From assembly GCA_009838525.1 (NCBI GenBank), contig VXRJ01000011.1, positions 139,449-203,448 of the forward strand: DNA of 64,000 bases, written 5' to 3'. Made by a program: the position numbers and the translations under genes. Positions 25,501-34,700 of this stretch are shown here, piece by piece. Positions within the stretch are counted from its first letter, which is position 1. Each line of letters starts with the position of its first letter. This DNA comes from Acidobacteriota bacterium (GTDB lineage Bacteria > Acidobacteriota > Vicinamibacteria > Vicinamibacterales > UBA8438). Under the pieces are notes generated by a model. The model saw only the letters and a program-made list of their open reading frames with translations, made no database searches and was not told the DNA's origin.

Positions 25501-27678
25501 ATGAAGCAGCCGGGCATTGCCAACGGGGCTTCGGCCAGCGCTCGAACCGCGGCGGCGCATCGGACGGCGGGACTGACACGCGAACAGTTGCATCGCTTCT
25601 ACCGGACGATGCTGCTCGCGCGGCGTCTTGACGACCGGGAGCTGCAACTCAAGAACCAGAGCCTCAGCTACTTCCAGATCAGCGGCGCCGGCCACGAGGC
25701 GGTGCAGGTGGCGGCGGGGCTGGCGCTCCGGCCGGGCCACGACTGGGTCTTCCCCTACTACCGCGACCGGGCGCTCTGCCTGGCGCTTGGCCTGACCGCC
25801 GAGGAGATGCTGCTCAGCGCGGTGGGCGCCCGGCACGAGCCATTCTCCGGCGGCCGGCAGATGCCTACCCACTGGAGTTCGCCCCGCCTGCAGATCGTCT
25901 CGCCGTCGAGTTGCTGCACGACGCAATGCCTGCACGCGGTCGGCGCGGCAGAGGCGGGCGACCTGCGGCAGCGGGTGTCCGGCCTCGAAACGCTCGTAGA
26001 CGGCGTGGACGACGAGGTGGTGCTGGTGTCGATGGGAGACGGCCAGACGAGCGGCGGCGAGTTCTGGGAGTCACTCAACACCGCCTGCAACCGCAACCTG
26101 CCAGTCGTCTACCTGGTGGAGGACAACGGCTACGCGATCTCCGTGCCGGTCGAGGTGCAGACAGCGGGCGGTGACATCTCGGGCCTCGTCGAGTCGTTCC
26201 CCGGCCTTCACGTCGTGCGCGTGGACGGCACCGACGGCATCGCCAGCTACGACGCGATGGCCGAGGCGGTCGCCTGGGCTCGCGCCCGTTCCGGTCCCGC
26301 CTTCGTGCATGCGCATGTCGTCCGTCCGTACTCCCATTCGATGTCGGACGACGAGCGCAACTACAAGATCGAGGAGGAACGCGCGGCGGAGGCGGCGCGT
26401 GACCCACTGCGCCGGTTCGCGCAGTTCCTTCGCGAGGGCGGCCACGCGAACGAAGCGGAGCTCGCCGCCATTGCCGACGATGTCGCGCGCGAGATTCAGC
26501 AGGCGACGGATCGGGCCATCGCAGCCCCCAAGCCGGAGGTCGGTGAAGCCACGCTGTACGTCTATTCCCCGGACATCGATCCCACGTCCGCGACGTTCGA
26601 GTCCACGCCCGCCGGAGGCGGAGACGCGACCGGCGCGGCCGACGTGGAAGGGCCTAAGGCGGACACGCTGGTCACCGCCATTAACCGGACCCTGCGGGAC
26701 GAAATGGGTCGAGATCCGCGGATCGTGATCTTCGGCGAGGACGTCGCGGACGCCAGCCGCGCCGAGATCCTGTCGGAAGTGCCCGGCAAGGGCGGCGTGT
26801 TCAAGGCGACCCTCGGCCTGCAGCGTGCGTACGGTTCGGACCGCGTCTTCAACTCGCCGCTCGCCGAGGCGAACATCGTCGGACGCGCGATCGGCATGGC
26901 CATCCGCGGATTGAAGCCGGTGGTGGAGATTCAGTTCTTCGACTACATCTGGCCGGCCATGATGCAGATCCGGGACGAGCTGACCATGCTCCGCTACCGG
27001 TCGAACAATGCCTGGTCGTGCCCTGTCGTGATCCGGGCGCCCATCGGCGGCTACCTCAGGGGGGGCGCCCTGTACCACAGCCAGTCGGGCGAGAGCATCT
27101 TCGCCCATTGCCCCGGCCTGCGGATCGCCTTCCCGTCGGACGCGGAGGATGCGGCCGGCCTGCTGCGCACCGCGATCCGGTGTGACGATCCGGTCCTTTT
27201 CCTGGAGCACAAGCACCTTTACCGCCAGACCTACAACAAAGGCGTCTACCCGGGCGCGGACTACACGCTGCCGTTCGGCCGCGCGGCGGTCCGCCGCGAT
27301 GGGGCCGACGTCACGGTCATCACCTGGGGCGCCCTGGTGCAACGCACCCTGTTGGCCGCACAACGGGCAAGCCAGGAGGGAATCGATGTCCGCGTGATCG
27401 ACCTGCGGACTATCGCGCCGTACGACTGGGACGGCATCGCCGAGGCGGTGCGCGCGACCAGCCGCGTCGTCATCGCCCACGAGGATCAGCTCACCTGCGG
27501 TTTCGGCGGCGAGTTGGCGGCGCGGATCGCGGACGAGTTGTTCGATCAGCTCGACGCGCCGATCAAGCGCGTCGCCGCGCTCGACTGCCCCGTCGCGTAC
27601 GCCCCCGTTCTCGAGGAGGCGATCCTCCCGCAGGCGTCCGACATCCTCGACGCCGTGCGTGAGGTAGCGGGCTACTGA
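25501..27678 (+). CDS. 2-oxoacid dehydrogenase E1, alpha and beta subunits fused
   Basis: 725 residues. The N-terminal half (about 20-330) is the ThDP-binding E1 alpha subunit, with [34 protein letters not shown] and the ThDP motif GDG (179-181) through DN (208-209). A charged linker follows. The C-terminal half (about 395-725) is the beta subunit, with [27 protein letters not shown] and [22 protein letters not shown] substrate loops. Together they decarboxylate a 2-oxoacid and acylate lipoyl-E2. Fused forms of this kind are usually grouped with branched-chain 2-oxoacid or pyruvate E1; the substrate cannot be fixed. No E2, E3 or lipoylation gene is in the window. The beta-propeller gene downstream overlaps its stop. 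Confidence 0.93.
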   Translation: MKQPGIANGASASARTAAAHRTAGLTREQLHRFYRTMLLARRLDDRELQLKNQSLSYFQISGAGHEAVQVAAGLALRPGHDWVFPYYRDRALCLALGLTAEEMLLSAVGARHEPFSGGRQMPTHWSSPRLQIVSPSSCCTTQCLHAVGAAEAGDLRQRVSGLETLVDGVDDEVVLVSMGDGQTSGGEFWESLNTACNRNLPVVYLVEDNGYAISVPVEVQTAGGDISGLVESFPGLHVVRVDGTDGIASYDAMAEAVAWARARSGPAFVHAHVVRPYSHSMSDDERNYKIEEERAAEAARDPLRRFAQFLREGGHANEAELAAIADDVAREIQQATDRAIAAPKPEVGEATLYVYSPDIDPTSATFESTPAGGGDATGAADVEGPKADTLVTAINRTLRDEMGRDPRIVIFGEDVADASRAEILSEVPGKGGVFKATLGLQRAYGSDRVFNSPLAEANIVGRAIGMAIRGLKPVVEIQFFDYIWPAMMQIRDELTMLRYRSNNAWSCPVVIRAPIGGYLRGGALYHSQSGESIFAHCPGLRIAFPSDAEDAAGLLRTAIRCDDPVLFLEHKHLYRQTYNKGVYPGADYTLPFGRAAVRRDGADVTVITWGALVQRTLLAAQRASQEGIDVRVIDLRTIAPYDWDGIAEAVRATSRVVIAHEDQLTCGFGGELAARIADELFDQLDAPIKRVAALDCPVAYAPVLEEAILPQASDILDAVREVAGY

Positions 27679-28742
27679 TCCGACCCTCTAATCGCCGCTC
27701 GACTGTAGCGGGGGTTTCACCACGGGCTGCCAGATTCTGGGTTCCGCTCGCCATCGCGCTGCTCGCCGCAGGCGCACCCGGCGCACAGCAGGTCGAACGC
27801 CTCCGATCCTCGGGCGGCCTGCCGGCGCACGTCGTGGGCACGTTCCGCGAGCCTTCCGTGTATCAGGAGTCGGACGACGGATCCGCTTACGTCTTCGACC
27901 GGCGCGGCCATTCCGTCTACCGCCTCGCACCCGGCGCCGACTCGGCGGAGCAACTCGTGCAGATAGGCCCGGAAGAGGGGCGAATCATCTCGGCGAGCAC
28001 GCTCGACCTGGGCGCGGGCGGCCGATTCGTCGTCGCCGACGCGCCGGAGGGGCGGGAGCGGGTGCAACTGTTCGAGAACGACGGGACGCGCCTCGGCAGC
28101 TTCCGGATTCCGGGCCGGGCGGCGCCCCGCCTGACGCTGGGCGACTGGGTGCTCAACGGAATCGGCTCGCTCGAGTTCACCGGCCGCGCGATCCTGATCA
28201 ATCAGGCGGAGAGCGGCGGTTTGATCACGCTCTACAGCCTGAACGGCTACCCGTACCAGACCATCGGATTGTTCCGGGCCACCGGCCACGAGTCGGAGCG
28301 GGACCTGCACATCGCGCTCAACAGCGGAATCCCGCTCGCCGACCCCGCGACCGGCGGCTACTACTTCGTCTTCCAGGGGGGGCGGCCCGCGTTCCGGAAG
28401 TACGACCGCGACGGAGCGCTGGTGTTCGAGCGCGTCGTGCAGGGTCCGGAAGTCGACCCGATCGCCAACAACCTGCCGGCCATCTGGCCCGAACGGACCG
28501 ACGAACGGGGCCGCACCCTGCCGGTCGTCCCGCCGAACGTCCGGACCGCGGCGCTCGACCAGCGCGGCAACCTCTGGATCGCGCTGTCCGTGCCCTACCT
28601 CTACGTCTACAACCCGGACGGTGAGAAGATCCGGACGGTCCAACTGGAGGCGGCCGGGCTGGTGCTCCCGTCGAGCCTCCACTTCCCGGACGAGACGCGC
28701 CTCCTGGTGGCGCCCGGCTGCTACGAGTTCACCGTCTGGTGA
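27675..28742 (+). CDS. Secreted beta-propeller-like protein of unknown function
   Basis: The mature part has repeated propeller-like strands ([58 protein letters not shown]), resembling 6-bladed/NHL-type propellers. No function is claimed. The first standard start is a GTG at 27834, but the frame upstream encodes a convincing signal peptide ([22 protein letters not shown] then QQ). The only plausible start there is CTG at 27675, 9 bases after GAGGT and overlapping the E1 stop as CTGA, an analogue of ATGA coupling; the frame is closed by a TGA at 27660. From 27834 the product is 302 residues. It is convergent with atpF. Confidence 0.7.
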   Translation: MIRPSNRRSTVAGVSPRAARFWVPLAIALLAAGAPGAQQVERLRSSGGLPAHVVGTFREPSVYQESDDGSAYVFDRRGHSVYRLAPGADSAEQLVQIGPEEGRIISASTLDLGAGGRFVVADAPEGRERVQLFENDGTRLGSFRIPGRAAPRLTLGDWVLNGIGSLEFTGRAILINQAESGGLITLYSLNGYPYQTIGLFRATGHESERDLHIALNSGIPLADPATGGYYFVFQGGRPAFRKYDRDGALVFERVVQGPEVDPIANNLPAIWPERTDERGRTLPVVPPNVRTAALDQRGNLWIALSVPYLYVYNPDGEKIRTVQLEAAGLVLPSSLHFPDETRLLVAPGCYEFTVW

Positions 28743-28771
28743 ATGGCGGTGGGCGTTCGACGAGCCCCTGG

Positions 28772-29272
28772 CTACTGAATCCGCCGTGACTCGACCTGCT
28801 TGAGGGCGTCGTCTATCAGGGATTCGTTGTCGGCCCGGGTGAGGTTGCGCCGGATGAGCTTGGAGGCGATGGCCAGGGATAGGTCTACCGCTTCCTCCCG
28901 GATCTGGGCAACCGCCCGGTCACGCTCGAGCTGAATCTGCCGCTGGGCGTTTCCGACTATCGACTGCGCCTCGCTTCGGGCCTGCGCCTTCATCTCTTCG
29001 CGCAGCCTCCTGCCGTCGGCGCGGGCTTCGACCAGGATGGCGTCCGCCTCAATGCGCGCCTGGCCGATCAGCGCCTCCGCCTTCTCCTGCACCTCCGCCA
29101 GTTCGCGTTTGGCGGTCTCGGCGTCGTCGAGCGACTTCCGGATGCTCTCCTGCCGCTCCTCCAGCGCGTTGAGGAGCGGCCTCCACGCGAACTTCCTGAG
29201 CAGCGTGAAGAGGGTCAGGAAGACCGCGATCGCCCAGAAGTACAACCCGGGTTCGATGCGGACCAGGTCCAT
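28772..29272 (-). CDS. atpF: ATP synthase Fo subunit b
   Basis: 166 residues, normal for subunit b, the peripheral stalk. One N-terminal membrane segment (FWAIAVFLTLFTLLRKFAWRPLL) is followed by a long charged coiled-coil (ALEERQESIRKSLDDAETAKRE and onward) to the C-terminus. It is the last gene of the Fo group, 9 bases after atpE. The delta subunit and F1 genes (atpH, A, G, D, C) usually follow here but are absent; a convergent gene begins at once. Confidence 0.94.
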   Translation of the reverse strand: MDLVRIEPGLYFWAIAVFLTLFTLLRKFAWRPLLNALEERQESIRKSLDDAETAKRELAEVQEKAEALIGQARIEADAILVEARADGRRLREEMKAQARSEAQSIVGNAQRQIQLERDRAVAQIREEAVDLSLAIASKLIRRNLTRADNESLIDDALKQVESRRIQ

Positions 29273-29281
29273 GAGGGTTCC

Positions 29282-29506
29282 CTACTGGAGCAGGACGATG
29301 ACGAGAATGAAGACCTCGGCGAGGATCGCGACGCCTTCGAGCAGGAAGAGCGGCAGGTTGACCGCGCCAGTGATCTGTGCGGCGGCGCTGGGCTGCCGCG
29401 CTATGCCTTCGGCGGCGGCGGCGGCGAAACGGCCGATCCCGAGGCCCGCGCCAATAACGATCAGTCCGAGCCCCAGCGCCGCGCCGACGATGTACAAGCC
29501 TTCCAT
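29282..29506 (-). CDS. atpE: ATP synthase Fo subunit c
   Basis: 74 residues, two membrane helices forming the c-ring hairpin. The first helix carries the glycine motif (GAGLGIGRFAAAA), and the polar loop is EGIARQP. The ion-binding carboxylate is E57 (LFLLEGVAIL). The Na+ signature is missing: no Gln at the TM1 ligand position and no Ser/Thr after the Glu, so proton coupling is likely. An extra glutamate, E64, lies seven residues further along the same helix face, where E. coli has Val. Confidence 0.95.
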   Translation of the reverse strand: MEGLYIVGAALGLGLIVIGAGLGIGRFAAAAAEGIARQPSAAAQITGAVNLPLFLLEGVAILAEVFILVIVLLQ

Positions 29507-29546
29507 CCGTGTAACCCTCCGTTTCGTTTGTGTTTGTGTCTTGCGA

Positions 29547-30488
29547 TCAGTGATGCACGTTGATGGCCATGCCGATGAACACGGCCGTGAGCAGGGTGAA
29601 GACGTATGCCTGCACCAGGATGACGATGATCTCGAGCGCGCTGATACCTACCGCCAGCGGCAGCGAGACCGCCACGCCAACGCCGACGCCGGCGGCCGCG
29701 CCGAAGAGTTCCGAGAAGATGAAGACGAAGCCGAGGATCGAGAGAATGGCGATGTGTCCGCCCGTCATGTTGGCGGCAAGCCGCATCGTCAGCGCGAACG
29801 GCTTGACGAACATGCCCATCACTTCGATCGGGATCAGAAGGATGTAGAGCGGCCACGCGAGGCCGTGCGGCACCAGATTGACCCAGTGCTTGACGAAGCC
29901 GTGCGCAAGCGTACCGGCGACGATGATGGAGAAGAAGGTGACCGTGGCAAGTCCCGCGGTGACGTTGAAGTTGGCCGTCGCGGTGGTGCCGCCGTGGATG
30001 ATGTTCTTGACCACCGAGTGCTCGCCGGTGTGGAGCACGTAGTGGTCTAGCAGGCCGACCACCTCGAACATCGGGATCAGCCCGACCGCGTTCGCTACCA
30101 GGATGAAGCAGAAGAAAGTGAGAACCAGCGGCGCCCACGTCTTGACGTACTTGGCGCCGACGTTGGGGAGGACTATCGAGTCGCGAATGAACACGACGAC
30201 GAACTCGAGCGCGTTCATGAAGCCGGCCGGAATCATTCGGTCCTGCCGCAGGTAGCGGCGGACGGTTGTCGTAATCAGAAGGAAGACGGCCGTCGCGACG
30301 AGCAGCAGCATGAAGACGTGCTTCGTGATCGAGAAATCGATACCGAAGACCGGCGGCAGGTGCAGGATGGGATGCTCGAGCGATCCGTTCGCGACGTGCG
30401 AGATGATCACCTCGCCGGCGTCGAATCCCTCGGCTGCGTGCTCCGCCGCCGGATCGACAGCGTGGTCGTCGTGTTCAGGCTGAAGCAT
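29547..30488 (-). CDS. atpB: ATP synthase Fo subunit a
   Basis: 313 residues. Subunit a forms the two half-channels next to the c-ring. The essential Arg is R236 in FALTMRLAANMTGGH. A His-rich N-terminal region precedes the first helix at about 55-75. LEIIVILVQAYVFTLLTAVFIGMAI closes the protein, as usual in this family. It lies 12 bases after atpI and 40 bases before atpE. Confidence 0.96.
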   Translation of the reverse strand: MLQPEHDDHAVDPAAEHAAEGFDAGEVIISHVANGSLEHPILHLPPVFGIDFSITKHVFMLLLVATAVFLLITTTVRRYLRQDRMIPAGFMNALEFVVVFIRDSIVLPNVGAKYVKTWAPLVLTFFCFILVANAVGLIPMFEVVGLLDHYVLHTGEHSVVKNIIHGGTTATANFNVTAGLATVTFFSIIVAGTLAHGFVKHWVNLVPHGLAWPLYILLIPIEVMGMFVKPFALTMRLAANMTGGHIAILSILGFVFIFSELFGAAAGVGVGVAVSLPLAVGISALEIIVILVQAYVFTLLTAVFIGMAINVHH

Positions 30489-30500
30489 CGTTTCCGGGGG

Positions 30501-30860
30501 TCAGTTCGAGAACAGCCGCTGCAGGTGCACGGCCTCGGCCAGGTGGAAAGCAACGAATGAAACAGTGAAGCTGCCGATGAACCAGATCGGATCGAGCGTC
30601 AGCACGGCGATCGCCAGCGCGACATAGGCGCCGAACGCCACGATCTTGCCAAGGAACAGTCGGAGCATCAATCTGGATACGCGCTCGGGGCTTTGCCGGT
30701 AGGCCCGATCCATCGCCACCAGCGAACCGGTGGCGACGACGAGCGGTCCCAACATGCCGAGCAGCACCGCCGGAGCCGCGGCGGGGACGGCCAGGGCCAC
30801 GATGGAGCCGGCGGCAACGACAAGCGCGCCGGTGATCCAGGTTGTCCGCATCTCCATCAT
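30501..30860 (-). CDS. atpI: ATP synthase subunit I-like membrane protein
   Basis: 119 residues with four predicted membrane helices (WITGALVVAAGSIVALAV; LLGMLGPLVVATGSLVAM; KIVAFGAYVALAIAVLTL; WFIGSFTVSFVAFHLAEAV). The size, topology and position just upstream of atpB fit AtpI, which helps c-ring assembly and may conduct Mg2+ or Ca2+ with AtpZ. AtpI sequences are poorly conserved, so the name rests on shape and context. Confidence 0.75.
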   Translation of the reverse strand: MMEMRTTWITGALVVAAGSIVALAVPAAAPAVLLGMLGPLVVATGSLVAMDRAYRQSPERVSRLMLRLFLGKIVAFGAYVALAIAVLTLDPIWFIGSFTVSFVAFHLAEAVHLQRLFSN

Positions 30861-30904
30861 TCCGTGTCGGGTCGCGCGTTAACCGTGCCGCCGTCCGCCA
30901 ACGC

Positions 30905-31147
30905 CTACCGGCGCCAGACCACCTTCGCCATCTCGTAGAAACCGACCACAAGTCCCGCCAGCAGCCCGACCAGCAAACCCCACGGTTCCGTGCCCTGCCA
31001 GCGGTCCAACGCGTAGCCGGAACCGCCGAGAAACAGAATCGCCCCGATCAACGTGTAACTGGCCGCTGCCGCCGGTCCTGCCCTGCGGATGTTCTCTTGC
31101 AGGAAACGGAAGGAACGCGCCAGGTACGGGTCTCGCTCGTCGGGCAT
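30905..31147 (-). CDS. atpZ: AtpZ/AtpI family small membrane protein
   Basis: 80 residues from the ATG at 31147. Two membrane helices follow the pattern GAILFLGGSGYALDRWQG and GLLVGLLAGLVVGFYEMAKV, matching the AtpZ family (F0F1-ATPase assembly/ion channel partner of AtpI). A longer frame starts at 31234, but its extra 29 residues are polar and lack family resemblance, so the inner ATG is preferred. It is the first gene of the Fo operon. Confidence 0.8.
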   Translation of the reverse strand: MPDERDPYLARSFRFLQENIRRAGPAAAASYTLIGAILFLGGSGYALDRWQGTEPWGLLVGLLAGLVVGFYEMAKVVWRR

Positions 31148-31594
31148 GCGAACGCTCGCCAGTGGCGCGTGTCCGAGCCGTCCGGTTCGCCGGTTAGCAT
31201 CCGGCCAGCCCCGGACGGCCCCCTCCCGAAGCAAAACAAACGATGAATCTTACCAAGCGGGTACGGCCGGGGCAAGAACTGCGGTTCCGGCACGCGGGTA
31301 CCCCGGTCGACCGCTCTCCGGTTCGGGGGGCGAACTGCGGGCCGCGCCAAAACACACCAAAAAAACATATGTAGCTGCTGGTTTTGTGGGTATAAAAACA
31401 GTCTACCCAGCCCAGCCAGCGATCTAGTTCACCCGAACCTCGTCAACGGTGTCGGCGCCCGGACATGAGGCGCGACACCAAGCGCCGTGGCGCCATCCCT
31501 ACGCACGATTATCGTCTTCTCGACGATCTGAGTGCCGGCCTGGAGGCCGGCGCACCAGGGCCGGCGCACCAAGGAGGCGGACGCGCCGACGGGA
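31148..31594. other. Intergenic region between the nuo and atp operons
   Basis: About 450 bases with no supported gene. It holds the hairpin repeat behind nuoN (31532-31570), a small TCGTC/GACGA stem near 31513-31528, and an unusually AT-rich stretch at about 31348-31405 (a 7-A run, CATATG, GGTATAAAAACAG). The Fo-operon promoter should lie here on the minus strand, but no single -35/-10 pair stands out. Confidence 0.7.
31532..31570. repeat. Dispersed copy of the ftsZ-end hairpin repeat, behind nuoN
   Basis: GCCGGCCT-GG-AGGCCGGC followed by GCACC, identical in its core to the 32-bp units at 4261-4372, with a second partial GGCCGGCGCACC directly adjoining. It begins 24 bases after the nuoN stop on the transcribed strand. 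Both clusters therefore sit at the 3' end of a long operon. Confidence 0.85.
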
Positions 31595-33064
31595 TCAGTT
31601 GCCGGGCGCGCCGGGGAACGAGGCCGCCGACATGTCGATGGCGACCATCGCGCTGTCGAAGAGCTGATTGGGCAGGACACCGAAGAGGAGCGAGCCGATG
31701 ACCGCGATGACAAGCGCGGTCGCGATGGCGGGCGTCATGCTGATCGGGGAGCCGAACTGCTCGTCCTTGAGCCACATGAAGACGACGATGCGGTAGTAGT
31801 AGTAGAGCGAGATGACGCTGTTGACGACAAAGATGACGGCGAGCCAGACGAGGCCCGACTCGATCGCGGCGCTGAAGAGCCAGAGCTTGCCCATGAAACC
31901 GGCGGTGGGCGGGATGCCGCCGAGCGACAGCATGAAGATCAGCATCGCGACGGCGGCGAGCGGTTGGCGGATGTAGAGGCCGCTCAGGTCCTTCAGTTCG
32001 TCTCCCACCACGTCCTTCCGGCGGAGCATGGTGATCACGGCGAACGCGCCGAGCTGCATGAAGATGTAGACGAAGAGGTAGACCATCGCCGCGGCGACGC
32101 CGCGGCCGGTGCCAGCCACGAGCCCGATCAGCACGTAGCCGGCGTGGGCGATCGACGAGTAGGCCAGCATCCGCTTCGTGTTGGTCTGGGTGATGGCGGC
32201 GATGTTGCCGACGGTCATCGTGATCGCGGCCAGCACCCAGAAGATCAGTTGCCAGTCGGCGGCAAGAGCCGGCAAGCCCTCGACGAAGATCCGGATCAGC
32301 ATCGCGAACGAGGCCGCTTTCGAACCGACCGACAGGAACGCGGTCACCGGCGTCGGCGATCCCTCGTAGACATCGGGCGCCCACATGTGGAACGGGACGG
32401 CGGCGATCTTGAAGCCCATGCCGGCCGCCACCAGGATGATCGCCAGCGTGAGCAGCAGCGAGCTGCCCGAATCGGCGACCGACTCGGCGATGCCCGCCAG
32501 GTTGGTGGTGCCGGTCGCGCCGTAGAGCAGCGACATCCCGTAGAGAAGGATGCCGAGCGAGAAGGCGCCCAGCAGGAAGTACTTCACCGCCGCCTCGTTC
32601 GACCGCTGGCTCGGTTTCAGGAAGCCGGCCAGGATGTAGAACGAGATCGCCATCGTCTCGAGGCCGATGAAAAGCGTGATCAGATCGATCCCGCACGCCA
32701 TGAACATCATGCCGAGCGTGGCGCAGAGAATCAGGAAGCAGTACTCGCCGGCGCGCACCCCCTCGACCTTCAGGTAAGGCGCCGACATCAGGACCGTCAG
32801 CACCGCCGACAGGATGAAGATCGTCTTGAAGAACGCGGCGAAGCCGTCAATCGCCAGGAGGCCCGCCGACACCGTCAGATCGACGCCGGCGAACGCCAGG
32901 ACGACTCCGCCGGTCACCACCAGCGTCACCAGCGTGGCGCCGAGGATGGCCCGGTCCCCCTTCGGGAACAGGACGTCGACCACGAGCACGATGAGCGCGC
33001 CCGCCGTCAGCAGGATCTCCGGCAGGATGTAGTAGAAGTCGGCGGCGGTGAATCCGGCTGGCAT
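31595..33064 (-). CDS. nuoN: NADH-quinone oxidoreductase subunit N
   Basis: 489 residues, about 14 membrane helices. NuoN is one of three antiporter-like proton-pumping subunits of complex I. The family trace includes GLETMAISFYILAGF with the Glu of TM5, FKIAAVPFHMWAPDVYEGSPTPVTAFLSVGSKAASF with the conserved Lys and His, and RMLAYSSIAHAGYVLIG. It is the last nuo gene of this operon, 25 bases after nuoM, and is followed by the dispersed hairpin. Confidence 0.96.
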   Translation of the reverse strand: MPAGFTAADFYYILPEILLTAGALIVLVVDVLFPKGDRAILGATLVTLVVTGGVVLAFAGVDLTVSAGLLAIDGFAAFFKTIFILSAVLTVLMSAPYLKVEGVRAGEYCFLILCATLGMMFMACGIDLITLFIGLETMAISFYILAGFLKPSQRSNEAAVKYFLLGAFSLGILLYGMSLLYGATGTTNLAGIAESVADSGSSLLLTLAIILVAAGMGFKIAAVPFHMWAPDVYEGSPTPVTAFLSVGSKAASFAMLIRIFVEGLPALAADWQLIFWVLAAITMTVGNIAAITQTNTKRMLAYSSIAHAGYVLIGLVAGTGRGVAAAMVYLFVYIFMQLGAFAVITMLRRKDVVGDELKDLSGLYIRQPLAAVAMLIFMLSLGGIPPTAGFMGKLWLFSAAIESGLVWLAVIFVVNSVISLYYYYRIVVFMWLKDEQFGSPISMTPAIATALVIAVIGSLLFGVLPNQLFDSAMVAIDMSAASFPGAPGN

Positions 33065-33089
33065 TCAGGTTCCTGTTGGCGGCTAGCAG

Positions 33090-34679
33090 CTAGTTCCCCG
33101 CCGCGTCAGCCGCGGCCGGGCCGGCATCGACCTCCACCTCGACCGCTCCGTCGTCCGCCTCGCGCAGCGCGAACCGCGGCGTGTAGTCGCCGTCCACCCG
33201 CATCATCACCTTGTCGACCGAGGTTTCGAGCCGGTCAAGGAACGGCTTCGGGTAGAGGCCAATCCAGACGGCCAGAATCAGCAACGGCACGAACGTCGCG
33301 AATTCGCGCAGGGTGAGATCGGGCAGCCCCTCGTTCTTCGGGTTGTCCACGGTTCCGAACATCGTCCGCTGGTAGAGCCAGAGCATGTAGGCGGCGCCCA
33401 GCACGATGCCGCTCGCGGCAAAGAACGCCCAGACCTTCGAAACGACGAAGATCCCCTGCAGGATCAGCAGCTCGCCGATGAAGCCGTTCAGCGTCGGCAA
33501 TCCGATCGACGACATCGTCATCACCAGGAAGACCGCCGCGTAGATCGGCATGACCTTCGACAGCCCGCCGTACTCCGCGATGAGCCGGGTGTGCCGCCGC
33601 TCGTAGACGATGCCGACGATGAGGAACAGCGCCCCGGTCGAAATGCCGTGGTTGAGCTGCTGCACGATGCTGCCGGTGATGCCGACCGGCGTCAGCGCGA
33701 ACATGCCGAGCATCACCATCCCCATGTGGCTGACGCTCGAGTACGCCACCAGGCGTTTCCAGTCGCGCTGCGCCATGGCGACCAGCGCGCCGTACACGAT
33801 CCCGATGATCGACAGGAGCACGACCGCCGGCACGAATGCCGCCGACCCCTCGGGCAGGATCGGCAGGCTGAAGCGAATGAAGCCGTAGGTCCCCATCTTC
33901 AGCAGGACCGCGGCCAGGATGACCGACCCTGCCGTCGGCGCGTCGGTGTGCGCGTCGGGCAGCCAGGTGTGGAACGGGAACATCGGCACCTTGACCGCGA
34001 ACCCGAGGAAGAACGCGAGGAAGATCCACCACTGCAGGTCGTACGGGATGTTCAGCTCGTGGAACACCGTCACGTCGAACGTGTACACCCCGGTGATCGA
34101 GTGCTGGTAGAAGTAGACGGCCAGGATGCCGAGCAGCATGATGACGCTGCCGACCAGCGTGAAGAGGAAGAACTTGATCGCCGAGTAGAGCCGGTTGTCG
34201 CTGCCCCAGATGCCGATGAGGAAGTACATCGGCACCAGCATCACTTCCCAGAAGAGGAAGAAGAGCAGGAAGTCGAGCGCGACGAAGGCGCCGATCATCC
34301 CGGTCTGCAACATCAGCAGGAAGAAGTAGTACTCCTTCACTCGCATCGTGATGGCGGTCCACGACGACAGGACCGCTATGACACCCATCATCGTCGTCAT
34401 CAGGATCAGCAGCACGCTGAAGCCGTCGACGCCGAGGCTGTAGGAAGCGCCGATGGACGGAATCCACTCCAGCTGCTCGCGGAACTGCCACTCGGGATTC
34501 GAGCCGTCGTACCAGAACCAGAGCGGGAGCGACACCAGGAAACCGGCGCCGGCCGTGATGTTGGCGATCCAGCGGATCAGGTTCCCGTTCTGCTGGCTGA
34601 CGAACAGCAGGATGATCGCGCCGACCAGCGGCGTGAACAGGATCAGCGACAGCAGCGGGAAGTCGAGGACGTTATTCAT
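33090..34679 (-). CDS. nuoM: NADH-quinone oxidoreductase subunit M
   Basis: 529 residues, about 14 membrane helices, second antiporter-like subunit. Key segments are FFLFWEVMLVPMYFLIGIWG (with the pumping Glu), FAVKVPMFPFHTWLPDAHTDAPTAGSVILAAVLLKMGTYGF, and WKRLVAYSSVSHMGMVMLG. The last ~40 residues are an acidic, Ala-rich tail (VEVEVDAGPAAADAAGN) not needed for the family fold. It stands between nuoL and nuoN. Confidence 0.96.
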   Translation of the reverse strand: MNNVLDFPLLSLILFTPLVGAIILLFVSQQNGNLIRWIANITAGAGFLVSLPLWFWYDGSNPEWQFREQLEWIPSIGASYSLGVDGFSVLLILMTTMMGVIAVLSSWTAITMRVKEYYFFLLMLQTGMIGAFVALDFLLFFLFWEVMLVPMYFLIGIWGSDNRLYSAIKFFLFTLVGSVIMLLGILAVYFYQHSITGVYTFDVTVFHELNIPYDLQWWIFLAFFLGFAVKVPMFPFHTWLPDAHTDAPTAGSVILAAVLLKMGTYGFIRFSLPILPEGSAAFVPAVVLLSIIGIVYGALVAMAQRDWKRLVAYSSVSHMGMVMLGMFALTPVGITGSIVQQLNHGISTGALFLIVGIVYERRHTRLIAEYGGLSKVMPIYAAVFLVMTMSSIGLPTLNGFIGELLILQGIFVVSKVWAFFAASGIVLGAAYMLWLYQRTMFGTVDNPKNEGLPDLTLREFATFVPLLILAVWIGLYPKPFLDRLETSVDKVMMRVDGDYTPRFALREADDGAVEVEVDAGPAAADAAGN

Positions 34680-34700
34680 GACACTGCACTCGTGGCCAGG

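Noticed and set aside
29282..29506. Na+-coupled c-ring
   Set aside because: The TM1 Gln and the Ser/Thr after the key Glu that define Na+ sites are missing.
31148..31594. Small protein genes in the nuo-atp gap
   Set aside because: Frames there are short, contain translated hairpin repeat, and have no start context or homology that I can recognise.
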